Source: Pseudoxanthomonas suwonensis (GTDB taxonomy: Bacteria > Pseudomonadota > Gammaproteobacteria > Xanthomonadales > Xanthomonadaceae). Taken from it: a stretch of DNA of 64,000 nt. The stretch lies in the NCBI RefSeq assembly GCF_010093235.1, contig NZ_PDWP01000001.1, positions 1-64,000 of the forward strand. The letters run 5' to 3'. Below are positions 1 through 9,726 of this stretch, in pieces. The notes beneath the pieces were generated by a model, which worked only from the letters and a program-made list of their open reading frames with translations, searched no databases and was not told the origin of the DNA. How positions within the stretch are numbered: position 1 is the first letter of the stretch; each line of letters starts with the position of its first letter. The position numbers and the translations under genes are program-made.

Positions 1-139
1 CGGGCTGGCCGCAGCCGCTGCAGCAACGCCGCACGCCCTCCTGCGGATCAAGCTCGATCACCAGCCAGCGTTGGCCGCCGCGCGGCTCGCGATGCCAGCG
101 GCTTACGCCATATCCCGCCCAGCCTCCCAGCGGAGACAT
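1..139 (-). mobile_element. ISL3-like transposase, N-terminal fragment running off the window
   Basis: An open frame reads leftwards from an ATG at 139 and is still open at base 1 (46 codons). A GTG at 157 is an alternative start. It contains a tryptophan-rich start (GGWAGYGVSRWH) and then VIELDPQEGVRRCCSGCG. A short beta-rich stretch followed by a CxxCG half zinc finger is how ISL3-family transposases begin. Only the N terminus is visible, so intactness cannot be judged, and no terminal inverted repeat was found between 140 and the nadE stop. It could instead be another zinc-ribbon protein. The family call is an inference from a short stretch. Bases 140-286 hold no gene. Confidence 0.42.
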
Positions 140-286
140 ACAATCCAACTCGGCCACGGCCGGCCCCAGTTTGTTGCTTCGACACCAGCAAGTCTGCCGG
201 GTCGGCCGTGTGCCTCTCTCCCCTTAGTTGGGAGAAGAACCTTTCTTTTTGCCCGGCCTTCCCGGGCCTGCACCGGCTTGGCCGGT

Positions 287-1924
287 TCAGCCGGTGAACC
301 CGTTGCTGATCGGGTAGCGCCGCTCGCGGCCGAATGCCCGCCGCGAAACCTTCGGGCCCGGCGCGGCCTGCTGCCGCTTCCACTCGCTGGTCCGCACCAG
401 GCGCAGCACCCGGTCGACCACCTCGGCGGCGTAGCCGGCGGCCACGATCTCCTCGCGCGACTGCTCCTGGTCCACGTAGCGGTACAGGATGCCGTCGAGC
501 ACGTCGTACGGCGGCAGCGAATCCTGGTCCAGCTGGTTGGCGCGCAGTTCGGCCGAGGGCGGGCGGCTGATCACCGCCGGCGGGATCACCGGCGCGCCGC
601 CGACGGTGTTGCGCCACTTGGCCAGGCCGAACACTTCGGTCTTGTACAGGTCCTTCAGCGGCGCGTAGCCGCCGCACATGTCGCCGTAGATGGTGGCGTA
701 GCCGACCGCGTACTCGCTCTTGTTGCCGGTGGTCAGCAGCAGCCCGCCGAACTTGTTGGACAGGGCCATCAGGATCGCGCCGCGGCTGCGCGACTGCAGG
801 TTCTCCTCGGTGGTGTCGGCCTCCTGCCCGGCGAACGCCTGCTCCAGAGACTGCAGGAAACCGGTGAACGCCGGCTCGATCGGGATCGTCTCCAGGCGCA
901 CGCCCAGCGCCGCGCACTGCTCGGCGGCCAGGTCGTTGGACAGGTCCGCGGTATAGCGCGAGGGCAGGCGCACCGCGGTGACGTTCTCCGGGCCCAGGGC
1001 CTCCGCCGCCAGGGCCAGCACCAGGGCCGAGTCGATGCCGCCGGACAGGCCCAGCCAGGCGCGCCTGAAGCCGTTCTTGCCGCAGTAGTCGCGGATGCCA
1101 CGCACCACCGCGCGCCAGGCCAGCGCGTCCATGCTCTCGTCGCCATCGTCCATCCACTGCACGGGCGTGAAGCTGCGGCCGGCGGTGTCGTAATCCACCA
1201 CCAGCCACTGGTCGGTGAAGGCGGCCGCGGCCGGATGCACGGTGCCGTTGCCGTCCGCCACCACCGAGGCGCCGTCGAACACCAGCGAATCCTGGCCGCC
1301 GACCACGTTGAGGTAGGCCACGGCCGCGCCGGTCTCGCGGGTGCGCTCGGCCAGCAGGGCGTCGCGCTGGGCGTGCTTGCCGCGCTCGAACGGCGAGGCG
1401 TTGGGCACCAGCACCAGCTGTGCGCCGGCCTTCACCGCGTCGGCGATCGGCTCCGGGAACCACAGGTCCTCGCACACCACCACGCCCACCGGCACGCCCT
1501 CGACCTCGAACACGCACGGACCGCCGTCCGGGTCGACCTCGAAGTAGCGGCGCTCGTCGAACACCGCGTAGTTCGGCAGCTCGCGCTTGCGGTAGGTGGC
1601 CTCGATGCGGCCGGCGCGCAGCACGCTGGCTGCGTTGTAGAGCACGCTGCCGGCCGATTCCGGCCAGCCCACCACCGCGGTGATGCCGTGCACGCCGGCG
1701 GCGACCTGCTCCAGCGCCTGCTGGCACCGGGCCAGGAACGAGGGCCGCATCAGCAGGTCCTCCGGCGGATAGCCGCTGATCGCCAGTTCCGGGAACAGCA
1801 CGATGTCCGCGCCGTACTCGTCACGGGCCTCGGCGATCATCCCGGCGATCCGCCCGGCATTGGCCTCGACGGCGCCGACCGGGAAATCGAACTGGGCCAG
1901 CGCGATGCGCAGCGAATCCTTCAT
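287..1924 (-). CDS. nadE: NAD+ synthase, glutamine-hydrolysing
   Basis: Cytosolic enzyme for the last step of NAD+ synthesis: amidation of nicotinate adenine dinucleotide with glutamine as ammonia donor. 545 aa in two domains. The N-terminal nitrilase-like amidase has the expected triad at E46 (FPELA), K113 (YRKRE) and C151 (VVVCED). The C-terminal N-type ATP pyrophosphatase has the SGGIDS P-loop at 294-299 and the TTGNKSE motif further on. The ATG at 1924 is chosen because MKDSLRIALAQ is the usual start; an upstream ATG would add 28 unrelated residues. The stop lies inside a small hairpin (285-301, GGTTCA arms). Minus strand, downstream of sucCD but separated from it by a terminator. Confidence 0.95.
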   Translation of the reverse strand: MKDSLRIALAQFDFPVGAVEANAGRIAGMIAEARDEYGADIVLFPELAISGYPPEDLLMRPSFLARCQQALEQVAAGVHGITAVVGWPESAGSVLYNAASVLRAGRIEATYRKRELPNYAVFDERRYFEVDPDGGPCVFEVEGVPVGVVVCEDLWFPEPIADAVKAGAQLVLVPNASPFERGKHAQRDALLAERTRETGAAVAYLNVVGGQDSLVFDGASVVADGNGTVHPAAAAFTDQWLVVDYDTAGRSFTPVQWMDDGDESMDALAWRAVVRGIRDYCGKNGFRRAWLGLSGGIDSALVLALAAEALGPENVTAVRLPSRYTADLSNDLAAEQCAALGVRLETIPIEPAFTGFLQSLEQAFAGQEADTTEENLQSRSRGAILMALSNKFGGLLLTTGNKSEYAVGYATIYGDMCGGYAPLKDLYKTEVFGLAKWRNTVGGAPVIPPAVISRPPSAELRANQLDQDSLPPYDVLDGILYRYVDQEQSREEIVAAGYAAEVVDRVLRLVRTSEWKRQQAAPGPKVSRRAFGRERRYPISNGFTG

Positions 1925-2019
1925 GGGGCCAAGCCGGTGTGGGAATGGCCCCCATGATACCGGCGCGGCGTGGGCATCCTGCATGCGCCGCCTGCCTGGT
2001 TTCGCCACCCCGGAAAAGA

Positions 2020-2045
2020 CGAAGGCCGCCCGGGGGCGGCCTTCG
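2020..2045 (-). terminator. Rho-independent terminator of sucCD
   Basis: Perfect 11-bp inverted repeat (CGAAGGCCGCC at 2020-2030, GGCGGCCTTCG at 2035-2045) with a 4-nt loop. On the minus strand it is followed by TCTTTTCC. It lies 25 nt past the sucD stop. A very similar stem follows metK in this window. Confidence 0.75.
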
Positions 2046-2070
2046 CTTCGAACCGTCGGGGACGGCCCGC

Positions 2071-2946
2071 TTACTTCACCAGCTCGGCGATGGCCGCGCC
2101 CAGGTCGCCCGGCGAACGGACGGTCTTGACGCCAGCGGCTTCCATCGCGGCGAACTTGCCTTCCGCGGTGCCCTTGCCGCCGGAGGCGATCGCACCGGCA
2201 TGGCCCATGCGCTTGCCGGCCGGGGCCGAGGCACCGGCGATGAAGCCGACGACCGGCTTCTTGACGTGCTTGGCGATGTACTCGGCGCCGGCTTCCTCGG
2301 CGTCGCCGCCGATCTCGCCGACCATGATGATGCCTTCGGTCTGCGGGTCCTCGTTGAACAGCTTGAGGCAGTCGACGAAGTTCAGGCCGTTGATCGGGTC
2401 GCCGCCAATACCAATACAGGTCGACTGGCCCAGGCCCACCTCGGTGGTCTGCTTGACCGCTTCATAGGTCAGGGTGCCCGAACGCGAGACGATGCCGATC
2501 TTGCCCGGCTTGTGGATGTGGCCCGGCATGATGCCGATCTTGCACTCGCCCGGGGTGATGATGCCGGGGCAGTTCGGGCCGATCAGCACGGTCTCCGGGT
2601 AGCTGCGGGTCAGCACGTTCTTGACGCGCAGCATGTCCAGCACCGGGATGCCCTCGGTGATGCAGACGATGACCTTGATGCCGGCCGCGGCGGCTTCCAG
2701 GATCGCATCGGCCGCGAACGGCGGCGGGACGTAGATGACCGAGGCGTCGGCGCCGGTGCTCTGCACGGCGTCGGCGACGGTGTTGAACACCGGCAGCTCG
2801 AGGTGGGTGGTGCCGCCCTTGCCCGGGGTGACGCCGCCGACGACCTGGGTGCCGTACTCGATCATCTGGGTGGCGTGGAAGGTGCCCTGCTGGCCGGTGA
2901 AGCCCTGCACGATCACCTTCGTGTTCTTGTTGATCAAAACGGACAT
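2071..2946 (-). CDS. sucD: Succinyl-CoA synthetase, ADP-forming, alpha subunit
   Basis: TCA-cycle subunit that binds CoA and carries the phosphohistidine. It pairs with SucC to convert succinyl-CoA, ADP and phosphate to succinate, ATP and CoA. 291 aa, usual length. N-terminal CoA-binding Rossmann fold ([12 protein letters not shown], residues 13-24). The active-site histidine is H249 in [13 protein letters not shown]. The start at 2946 ([10 protein letters not shown]) is preceded by a GGA-containing Shine-Dalgarno; an in-frame ATG 29 codons upstream is unlikely. It follows sucC on the same strand with a 176-bp spacer that holds a hairpin. Confidence 0.97.
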   Translation of the reverse strand: MSVLINKNTKVIVQGFTGQQGTFHATQMIEYGTQVVGGVTPGKGGTTHLELPVFNTVADAVQSTGADASVIYVPPPFAADAILEAAAAGIKVIVCITEGIPVLDMLRVKNVLTRSYPETVLIGPNCPGIITPGECKIGIMPGHIHKPGKIGIVSRSGTLTYEAVKQTTEVGLGQSTCIGIGGDPINGLNFVDCLKLFNEDPQTEGIIMVGEIGGDAEEAGAEYIAKHVKKPVVGFIAGASAPAGKRMGHAGAIASGGKGTAEGKFAAMEAAGVKTVRSPGDLGAAIAELVK

Positions 2947-3063
2947 TTCTTTGAGTCCTTCGTAATTTTGTTGAACCGGCTCCGGATCCGGGACACCGGC
3001 GTTCCCGCCGATGTCCGTGGTGCGTGCCTCCACGACCCCCGTCCCTCCGCTTCGCGGAGGGCC

Positions 3064-3086
3064 CGCCCCCTTGACTCAAGGGGGCG
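3064..3086 (-). other. Hairpin in the sucC-sucD spacer
   Basis: Perfect inverted repeat with arms CGCCCCCTTGA (3064-3074) and TCAAGGGGGCG (3076-3086) about a single base, so the real loop would be 3-5 nt. It is not followed by a T-run on either strand. Its place just after the sucC stop suggests an attenuator or an mRNA-stabilising stem that sets the SucC:SucD ratio; that role is inferred. Confidence 0.5.
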
Positions 3087-3122
3087 GCGCGGGCCGGGCT
3101 GACGCTCCGGGGCCGCGGGCGA

Positions 3123-4292
<1,170 letters not shown>

Positions 4293-4432
4293 GCTTCACC
4301 AATGGGTGGGGAACGGCCGCCGGTGGCAGGCGTGGAAGGGCCGGGAACGGCCCGCGGGCGCGCCTGGCGGGGGCGGTATTGTCGCCGAAGGGGGGGCGGG
4401 CGTGCAAAACCACCCCGCCAACGCACCGTTCC

Positions 4433-4438
4433 TATACT
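4433..4438 (+). promoter_or_regulatory. Putative -10 element of pilS
   Basis: TATACT (5 of 6 to consensus) lies 31 nt upstream of the pilS start, which would give a 5' UTR of about 25 nt. No good -35 is seen at the usual distance. Located in the sucC/pilS divergent spacer. Confidence 0.4.
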
Positions 4439-4469
4439 TGGACGCCGCGCCAGCCCGGGGAGCCCCCGT

Positions 4470-6071
4470 TTGCCACAGCCTTCGCTGATCGACCGGATCG
4501 AATCCACTCCCCGACGGGAACTGCACGCATTCAGCCTCTACCGGGTGCTGGAAGCCGGGCTGATCGCCGCCATGGCGTTCAGCCCGCTGCGCGACCTGGC
4601 CGGGCCGATCAACGCCCCGCTGGCAGGCGTCGTGGCCGTCGGCTACCTGGTCGCCGCCGCCGCCCTGATGCTGCTGGACCGCCGCGAGCGCTGGCTGAAG
4701 CGCCTGGGGCTGGCCGGCACCAGCATCGACATCGCCGCGGCCGCCCTGGCCACCCACGCCCTGCCCGGCATCGGCGCCGGCATCGCGATGATGTTGCTGT
4801 TCAACGTGGTCGCCGCCGCCATGCTCCTGCCCCTGCGCTACGGGCTGGGCCTGGCCGTGCTGGCCTCGCTGGCCCTGGCAGGCGAGTACGCCTGGGCGGT
4901 GCTGGACGGCACCGGGCCGGCGCCGCGGCCGCTGGCCGAACTGACCATGTTCATCACCAGCTACCTGGCGCTGGGCTGGCTGGGCCACCAGATCGGGCAG
5001 CGCGCGCGCGCCAGCCAGCAGCTGGCGGACACCCGCGGCGCCCAGGTCGCCAACCTGGTGGAAATCAACGAGCTGGTCATCCGCCGCATGCGCACCGGCG
5101 TGCTGGTGGTGGATGGCGAGACCCGCATCACCCTGGCCAACGAGGCCGCGCTGCTGCTGCTCGGCGAAATGGGGCCGGGGCCGGAGCGCAGCCTCGCCGC
5201 CGCCGCGCCGGAGCTTGCGCGCCGCCTGCAGCACTGGCGCGAAGGCGGCGAAGGCGACGGCGGCCCGCTGCGGCTGCGCCCGGACCTGCCGGAGGTCCAG
5301 CCGCGCTTCGCCCGCCTGCTGGCCGACAGCGACCTGGCGCTGGTGTTCCTGGACGACTCCACCGTGGTCTCGCGGCGGGCCGAATCGCTGACCCTGGCGG
5401 CGATGGGCCGCTTCTCCGCCAGCCTCGCCCACGAGATCCGCAACCCGCTGGCGGCGATCAACTACGCAGTGCAGCTGCTGCAGGAATCGCGCGGTATCGA
5501 CGAGGGCGACCGTCGCCTGCTGCAGATCATCCACCAGCAGTGCATGCGCACCAACGGCATCGTCGAGAACGTGCTCGGCCTGGCCCGCCGCGAACGCGCC
5601 AAGCCCGAGCACCTGGACCTGGTGGCGTTCGTGGGCCGCTTCGTGGACGACTACCGCAGCACCCTGCCGATCGAGACCGACAGCCTGGACGCCCTCCTGC
5701 CGGAGCAGCCGGTCCACGCCCTGGTCGACCCGGCGCACCTGCAGCAGATCCTCACCGCGCTGGTGCAGAACGCGCTGCGCTATGGACGCAACGCCGACGA
5801 GCCGGCGCGGGTGGAAGTCCGGGTGGCCGCCGCCGGCCGCAACGCCGTGGTCGAGGTCGTCGACCACGGCCCCGGCATTGCCGAGGCCGTGGTGGCGCAG
5901 CTGTTCCGTCCGTTCTTCACCACCTCCGAGCACGGCACCGGGCTGGGCCTGTACATCGCCGGGGAACTGGCGCGGGCCAACCAGGCCACGCTGGAGTACG
6001 TCCCGCCGCCGGATGGAGGCACCAGTTTCCGGATCACCCTCCCCGGTCCGCACGGCATGCTGCCCATGTGA
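4470..6071 (+). CDS. pilS: PilS, sensor histidine kinase for type IV pilus expression
   Basis: Inner-membrane histidine kinase that phosphorylates PilR and so controls pilin transcription. 533 aa from a TTG start at 4470 (LPQPSLIDRIES). The TTG is preferred because GGGGAG lies about 7 nt upstream, the length matches the family, and a -10-like box lies 25-30 nt before it; the frame is open much further upstream only because the opposite strand codes for sucC. About six hydrophobic segments lie in the first 180 residues, followed by a PAS-like region (RTGVLVVDGETRITLANEAA), a HisKA domain with H321 in ASLAHEIRNPL, and a C-terminal ATPase with HGTGLGLYIAGE. pilR follows after 51 nt. Confidence 0.93.
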   Translation: MPQPSLIDRIESTPRRELHAFSLYRVLEAGLIAAMAFSPLRDLAGPINAPLAGVVAVGYLVAAAALMLLDRRERWLKRLGLAGTSIDIAAAALATHALPGIGAGIAMMLLFNVVAAAMLLPLRYGLGLAVLASLALAGEYAWAVLDGTGPAPRPLAELTMFITSYLALGWLGHQIGQRARASQQLADTRGAQVANLVEINELVIRRMRTGVLVVDGETRITLANEAALLLLGEMGPGPERSLAAAAPELARRLQHWREGGEGDGGPLRLRPDLPEVQPRFARLLADSDLALVFLDDSTVVSRRAESLTLAAMGRFSASLAHEIRNPLAAINYAVQLLQESRGIDEGDRRLLQIIHQQCMRTNGIVENVLGLARRERAKPEHLDLVAFVGRFVDDYRSTLPIETDSLDALLPEQPVHALVDPAHLQQILTALVQNALRYGRNADEPARVEVRVAAAGRNAVVEVVDHGPGIAEAVVAQLFRPFFTTSEHGTGLGLYIAGELARANQATLEYVPPPDGGTSFRITLPGPHGMLPM

Positions 6072-6122
6072 TTTCCATCACACGCTTGGTGACATCGGGC
6101 GCCTGGGCTATCGTTCCACGCC

Positions 6123-7517
6123 ATGAATCAAGCCCGCAGCGCCCTGATCGTCGACGATGAACGTGATATCCGCGAGCTGCTGGTCCTGACCCTGGGGCGG
6201 ATGGGCCTGCGGGTGGACACGGCCGCCAACCTCGCCGAGGCGCGCGAGCTCCTGGCCAGCCACCGCTACGACCTGTGCTTCACCGACATGCGCCTGCCCG
6301 ACGGCAACGGCATCGAGCTGGTGGGCGAGATCGCGCGCAAGTACCCGCAGACGCCGGTGGCGATGATCACCGCCTTCGGCAACATGGACCTGGCCGTGGA
6401 GGCGCTGAAGGCCGGCGCGTTCGACTTCGTCAGCAAGCCGGTGGACCTCAACGTGCTGCGCGGCCTGGTCAGGCACGCGCTGGAGCTCAACAACGACGAG
6501 CGCCCCGCCGCGCCGGCCCAGGCCGGACAGGCCAGCCGGCTGCTCGGCGAGTCGGCGGCCATGCAGTCGCTGCGGACCACCATCGCCAAGGTCGCGCGCA
6601 GCCAGGCGCCGGTGTACATCCTCGGCGAATCCGGCGTGGGCAAGGAGCTGGTGGCGCGCACGATCCACGAGCAGGGCGCGCGCGCGGCCGGGCCCTTCGT
6701 GCCGGTCAACTGCGGCGCGATCCCGGCCGAGCTGATGGAAAGCGAGTTCTTCGGCCACAAGAAGGGCAGCTTCACCGGCGCCCACGCCGACAAGCCCGGC
6801 CTGTTCCAGGCCGCCAGCGGCGGCACCCTGTTCCTGGACGAGGTGGCCGAGCTGCCACTGGCGATGCAGGTCAAGCTGCTGCGCGCGATCCAGGAGAAGT
6901 CGGTGCGCCCGGTGGGCGCCGCCGGCGAGATCCCGGTGGACGTGCGGATCCTGTCGGCCACCCACAAGGACCTGGCCGGGCTGGTCGCCGAGGGCCGCTT
7001 CCGCCACGACCTCTACTACCGCATCAACGTGATCGAGCTGCGCGTGCCGCCGCTGCGCGAACGCACCGGGGACCTGCCGCAGCTGGCCGGTGCGATCCTG
7101 GCGCGGCTGTCCGCCGGCCAGGGCCGGGAGGCGCCGGAGCTGACCGAGGCGGCGCTGGCGGCGCTGGCCCGCTATCCCTTCCCGGGCAACGTGCGCGAGC
7201 TGGAGAACGTACTCGAGCGCGCCCTGGCGCTGGCCGAGGGCGAGCGCATCGACGTGGCCGACCTGCACCTGCCGCAGGCGCCGGTGCGCACCGTCGCCGC
7301 GGCCACGGCCCCTGCCGAAGCCGCCCCCCTCCCGGCCGCGCCCATCGCGGCCGAGCCGTCCGGCGGCGCCCTGCCCTCGTACATCGAGCAGCTGGAGCGG
7401 GCGGCGATCCAGAAGGCGCTGGAAGACAACCGCTGGAACAAGACCCGGGCCGCGGCGCAGCTGGGCATCACCTTCCGCGCCCTGCGCTACAAGCTGAAGA
7501 AGCTGGGCATGGAATGA
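6123..7517 (+). CDS. pilR: PilR, sigma-54-dependent response regulator
   Basis: NtrC-type activator that with RpoN drives the major pilin gene. 464 aa. Receiver domain residues 1-120 with acidic pocket D11/D12 and phosphoacceptor D55 (FTDMRLPDG). AAA+ domain with Walker A GESGVGKE (168-175), GSFTGA (215-220) in place of the canonical GAFTGA loop, and Walker B GGTLFLDE. The C-terminal Fis-type HTH ends [31 protein letters not shown] box 8 nt before the ATG is a weak promoter candidate, but cotranscription with pilS is more likely. The next gene is ksgA rather than pilB or other pil genes. Confidence 0.94.
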   Translation: MNQARSALIVDDERDIRELLVLTLGRMGLRVDTAANLAEARELLASHRYDLCFTDMRLPDGNGIELVGEIARKYPQTPVAMITAFGNMDLAVEALKAGAFDFVSKPVDLNVLRGLVRHALELNNDERPAAPAQAGQASRLLGESAAMQSLRTTIAKVARSQAPVYILGESGVGKELVARTIHEQGARAAGPFVPVNCGAIPAELMESEFFGHKKGSFTGAHADKPGLFQAASGGTLFLDEVAELPLAMQVKLLRAIQEKSVRPVGAAGEIPVDVRILSATHKDLAGLVAEGRFRHDLYYRINVIELRVPPLRERTGDLPQLAGAILARLSAGQGREAPELTEAALAALARYPFPGNVRELENVLERALALAEGERIDVADLHLPQAPVRTVAAATAPAEAAPLPAAPIAAEPSGGALPSYIEQLERAAIQKALEDNRWNKTRAAAQLGITFRALRYKLKKLGME

Positions 7518-7585
7518 GGCGGCCCGGGCCGCCTTGGCGGCCGCGCCGCCACCGCCGCCCGCTGGGCCGCCGCCACGCCAGCGGT

Positions 7586-7591
7586 GATAAT
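7586..7591 (+). promoter_or_regulatory. Possible -10 element close to the ksgA start
   Basis: GATAAT ends 5 nt before the ksgA ATG, so transcription from it would start at or next to the A of the start codon. No convincing -35 is seen. A 16-nt perfect palindrome, GGCGGCCCGGGCCGCC, sits at 7518-7533 just past the pilR stop and may end pilSR transcripts. Confidence 0.28.
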
Positions 7592-7596
7592 GGCTC

Positions 7597-8370
7597 ATGA
7601 CCACGAGCCACACGCCCAAGAAATCCCTGGGCCAGAACTTCCTGCACGATGCCAGTTACATCGAGCGCATCGTCCAGGCCATCGATCCGCGCCCCGGCGA
7701 CCGGGTGGTCGAGATCGGGCCTGGCCAGGGCGCGCTGACCCTTCCGCTGCTGCGCCGCCATGGCGCACTGACCGTGATCGAGTTCGACCGCGACCTGGTC
7801 GGCCCGCTGGCGGAGATGGCCGCGCCGCTCGGCAAGCTGGAGATCATCCACCGCGACGTGCTGCAGGTGGACCTGACCGCGCTGGCCGGCGGCGAAAGGA
7901 TCAAGCTGGCCGGCAACCTGCCCTACAACATCTCCTCGCCGATCCTGTTCCACGCCCTGGACCACGCCGCTGCGATCCGGGACATGGTGTTCATGCTGCA
8001 GAAGGAAGTGGTCGACCGCATGGGCGCCGGCCCGGGCAGCAAGGTCTATGGCCGCCTGAGCGTGATGCTGCAGGCCTACTGCCAGGTGCAGCCGCTGTTC
8101 GTGGTGCCGCCGGGCGCGTTCCGTCCCGCGCCCAAGGTCGATTCGGCGGTGGTGCGGCTGGTGCCGCGCGATCCGGCCACGATCGCCATCGCCGACCGCG
8201 ACCGCTTCGCCCACGTGGTGCGCGCCGCCTTCGGCCAGCGCCGCAAGACCCTGCGCAACGCCCTGCGCGACGTATGCACGCCGGAACAGTTCGAGGTCGC
8301 CGGCGTCAGCCCGGACGACCGCGCCGAGCAGGTCGACGTCGCCGGCTTCGTGCGCCTGGCCAACGCCTGA
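7597..8370 (+). CDS. ksgA: 16S rRNA dimethyladenosine transferase (A1518/A1519)
   Basis: SAM-dependent enzyme (RsmA/KsgA) that dimethylates two adjacent adenines at the 3' end of 16S rRNA during 30S assembly. 257 aa. Signature KKSLGQNFLHD at the N terminus, SAM motif VVEIGPGQGALT, and the catalytic NLPYNISSP that flips the adenine. The ending with FGQRRKTLRNAL is typical. It leads ksgA-apaG-apaH, a conserved order. The usual upstream partners pdxA/surA are absent, and pilR lies 79 nt upstream on the same strand. Confidence 0.97.
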   Translation: MTTSHTPKKSLGQNFLHDASYIERIVQAIDPRPGDRVVEIGPGQGALTLPLLRRHGALTVIEFDRDLVGPLAEMAAPLGKLEIIHRDVLQVDLTALAGGERIKLAGNLPYNISSPILFHALDHAAAIRDMVFMLQKEVVDRMGAGPGSKVYGRLSVMLQAYCQVQPLFVVPPGAFRPAPKVDSAVVRLVPRDPATIAIADRDRFAHVVRAAFGQRRKTLRNALRDVCTPEQFEVAGVSPDDRAEQVDVAGFVRLANA

Positions 8371-8455
8371 GCGGATGCCCGCCGCGGCGGGCGCATGTTG
8401 CGGCGCGGGGCGATGCGGGTGATCTTCCTGCACCCGGCACCACGCAGCGTTCGCT

Positions 8456-8461
8456 TACACT
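8456..8461 (+). promoter_or_regulatory. -10 element giving a probably leaderless apaG mRNA
   Basis: TACACT (TAnnnT type) is followed by exactly six bases and then the apaG ATG at 8468, so the predicted first transcribed base is the A of the start codon. No Shine-Dalgarno is visible before this ATG. The layout fits a leaderless message; start-site mapping would be needed to confirm it. Confidence 0.4.
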
Positions 8462-8467
8462 GTCGCC

Positions 8468-8854
8468 ATGTCCCGCTCCGATACGCCCTACGCGATCGAG
8501 GTCGAAGTCGCCCCGCGGTTCCTGGAGGACCAGTCCGAGCCCGACGCCGACCGCTACGTGTTCGCCTACACCATCCGGATCCGCAACCGCGGCAGCGTCG
8601 CGGCGCGGCTGCTCGCGCGCCACTGGGTGATCACCGACGGGCACGGCCGGGTGGAGGAAGTGCACGGCGAGGGCGTGGTCGGCGAGCAGCCCTGGCTGGA
8701 GCCGGGCGAGGATTTCGAATACACCTCCGGCGTGGTGCTGGAGACCGGGGACGGATCGATGCAGGGACGCTACGACATGCTGGCCGCAGATGGCACGCGC
8801 TTCGACGCGCCGATCGCCCCGTTCCTGCTGACCGTCCCGCGGACCCTGCACTGA
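8468..8854 (+). CDS. apaG: ApaG-domain protein (historically Co2+/Mg2+ efflux)
   Basis: Small cytosolic protein with an immunoglobulin-like ApaG fold. The cobalt/magnesium phenotype is known from enterics, but its biochemical role is unclear. 128 aa, family length. Recognisable features are [14 protein letters not shown], the [25 protein letters not shown] core strand pair, the [21 protein letters not shown] motif and the terminal APFLLTVP. It lies between ksgA and apaH; the gap to apaH is 10 nt, and the gap from ksgA is 97 nt with its own -10-like box. Confidence 0.92.
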   Translation: MSRSDTPYAIEVEVAPRFLEDQSEPDADRYVFAYTIRIRNRGSVAARLLARHWVITDGHGRVEEVHGEGVVGEQPWLEPGEDFEYTSGVVLETGDGSMQGRYDMLAADGTRFDAPIAPFLLTVPRTLH

Positions 8855-8864
8855 GGCCGATGCG

Positions 8865-9716
8865 ATGACCACCTGGGCCATCGGCGACCTGCAGGGTTGC
8901 TACGACGCCACCCAGCGGCTGCTGGAGAAGATCCGGTTCGACCCTGCCGCGGACACGCTCTGGTTCTGCGGCGACCTGGTCAACCGCGGCGGCCAGTCGC
9001 TGGAGACCCTGCGCCTGGTGCATTCGCTGCGCGACTGCAGCGTGGTGGTGCTGGGCAACCACGACCTGTCGCTGCTGGCCATCGGAGAGCGCCCGCTGGC
9101 CGAGAAGCGCAAGGTCAACCCGGACCTGCAGCGGGTGGTGCTGGCCGAGGACGCCGACGAGCTGCTGGGCTGGCTGCGCCGGCAGAAGCTGGTGCACGTG
9201 GACCGGGAGCTGGGCTGGCTGATGGTGCACGCCGGCCTGGCGCCGCAGTGGACCACGCAGATGGCCGAGCAGCTGGCCAACGAGGTCCAGCGCCAGCTGC
9301 GCGGAGACGGCTACCGCGGGCTGCTGCGCAACATGTACGGCGACAAGCCGCACTGGTCGCCTGGCCTGCGCGGCCAGGACCGCTGGCGCGCGATCATCAA
9401 CTGGTTCACCCGCGCCCGCTACTGCACGCCGCGCGGGCGCATCGCCATCGACGAGAAGGGCCCGCCCGGCACCCAGGCGCCCGGCCTCTACCCGTGGTAC
9501 GAGGCGCCGGGCCACGCCCAGCGCGACCTGAGGATCGTGTGCGGCCACTGGTCCACCCTGGGCCTGACCATCGCCCGCAACGTGCACGCGATCGACACCG
9601 GCGCGGTCTGGGGCGGCAGGCTCACCGCCCTGCGCCTGGATGGCGACGAGCTGTGCGTGAAGCAGGTCCCGGGCCGCGACGTGTCGGCGATCCCGCCGCA
9701 CCTGCGCAAGGAATGA
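8865..9716 (+). CDS. apaH: Bis(5'-nucleosyl)-tetraphosphatase, symmetrical
   Basis: Metallophosphatase that cleaves Ap4A to two ADP and also acts as a decapping enzyme on Np4-RNAs in enterics. 283 aa. The calcineurin-like metal motifs are intact: GDLQG (7-11), GDLVNRG and GNHD, then HAGLAPQW. It ends right against folA on the opposite strand (10 bp between stops), with no terminator visible in the gap. Confidence 0.95.
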   Translation: MTTWAIGDLQGCYDATQRLLEKIRFDPAADTLWFCGDLVNRGGQSLETLRLVHSLRDCSVVVLGNHDLSLLAIGERPLAEKRKVNPDLQRVVLAEDADELLGWLRRQKLVHVDRELGWLMVHAGLAPQWTTQMAEQLANEVQRQLRGDGYRGLLRNMYGDKPHWSPGLRGQDRWRAIINWFTRARYCTPRGRIAIDEKGPPGTQAPGLYPWYEAPGHAQRDLRIVCGHWSTLGLTIARNVHAIDTGAVWGGRLTALRLDGDELCVKQVPGRDVSAIPPHLRKE

Positions 9717-9726
9717 GCCGGTCCGC

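Noticed and set aside
48-1727. Long open frames antisense to nadE, sucC, pilS, fadE and many other genes
   Set aside because: They are Arg/Pro/Ala/Gly-rich or His/Gln-rich shadow frames caused by high GC3, have no recognisable domains, and the opposite strand carries a clear gene in each case.
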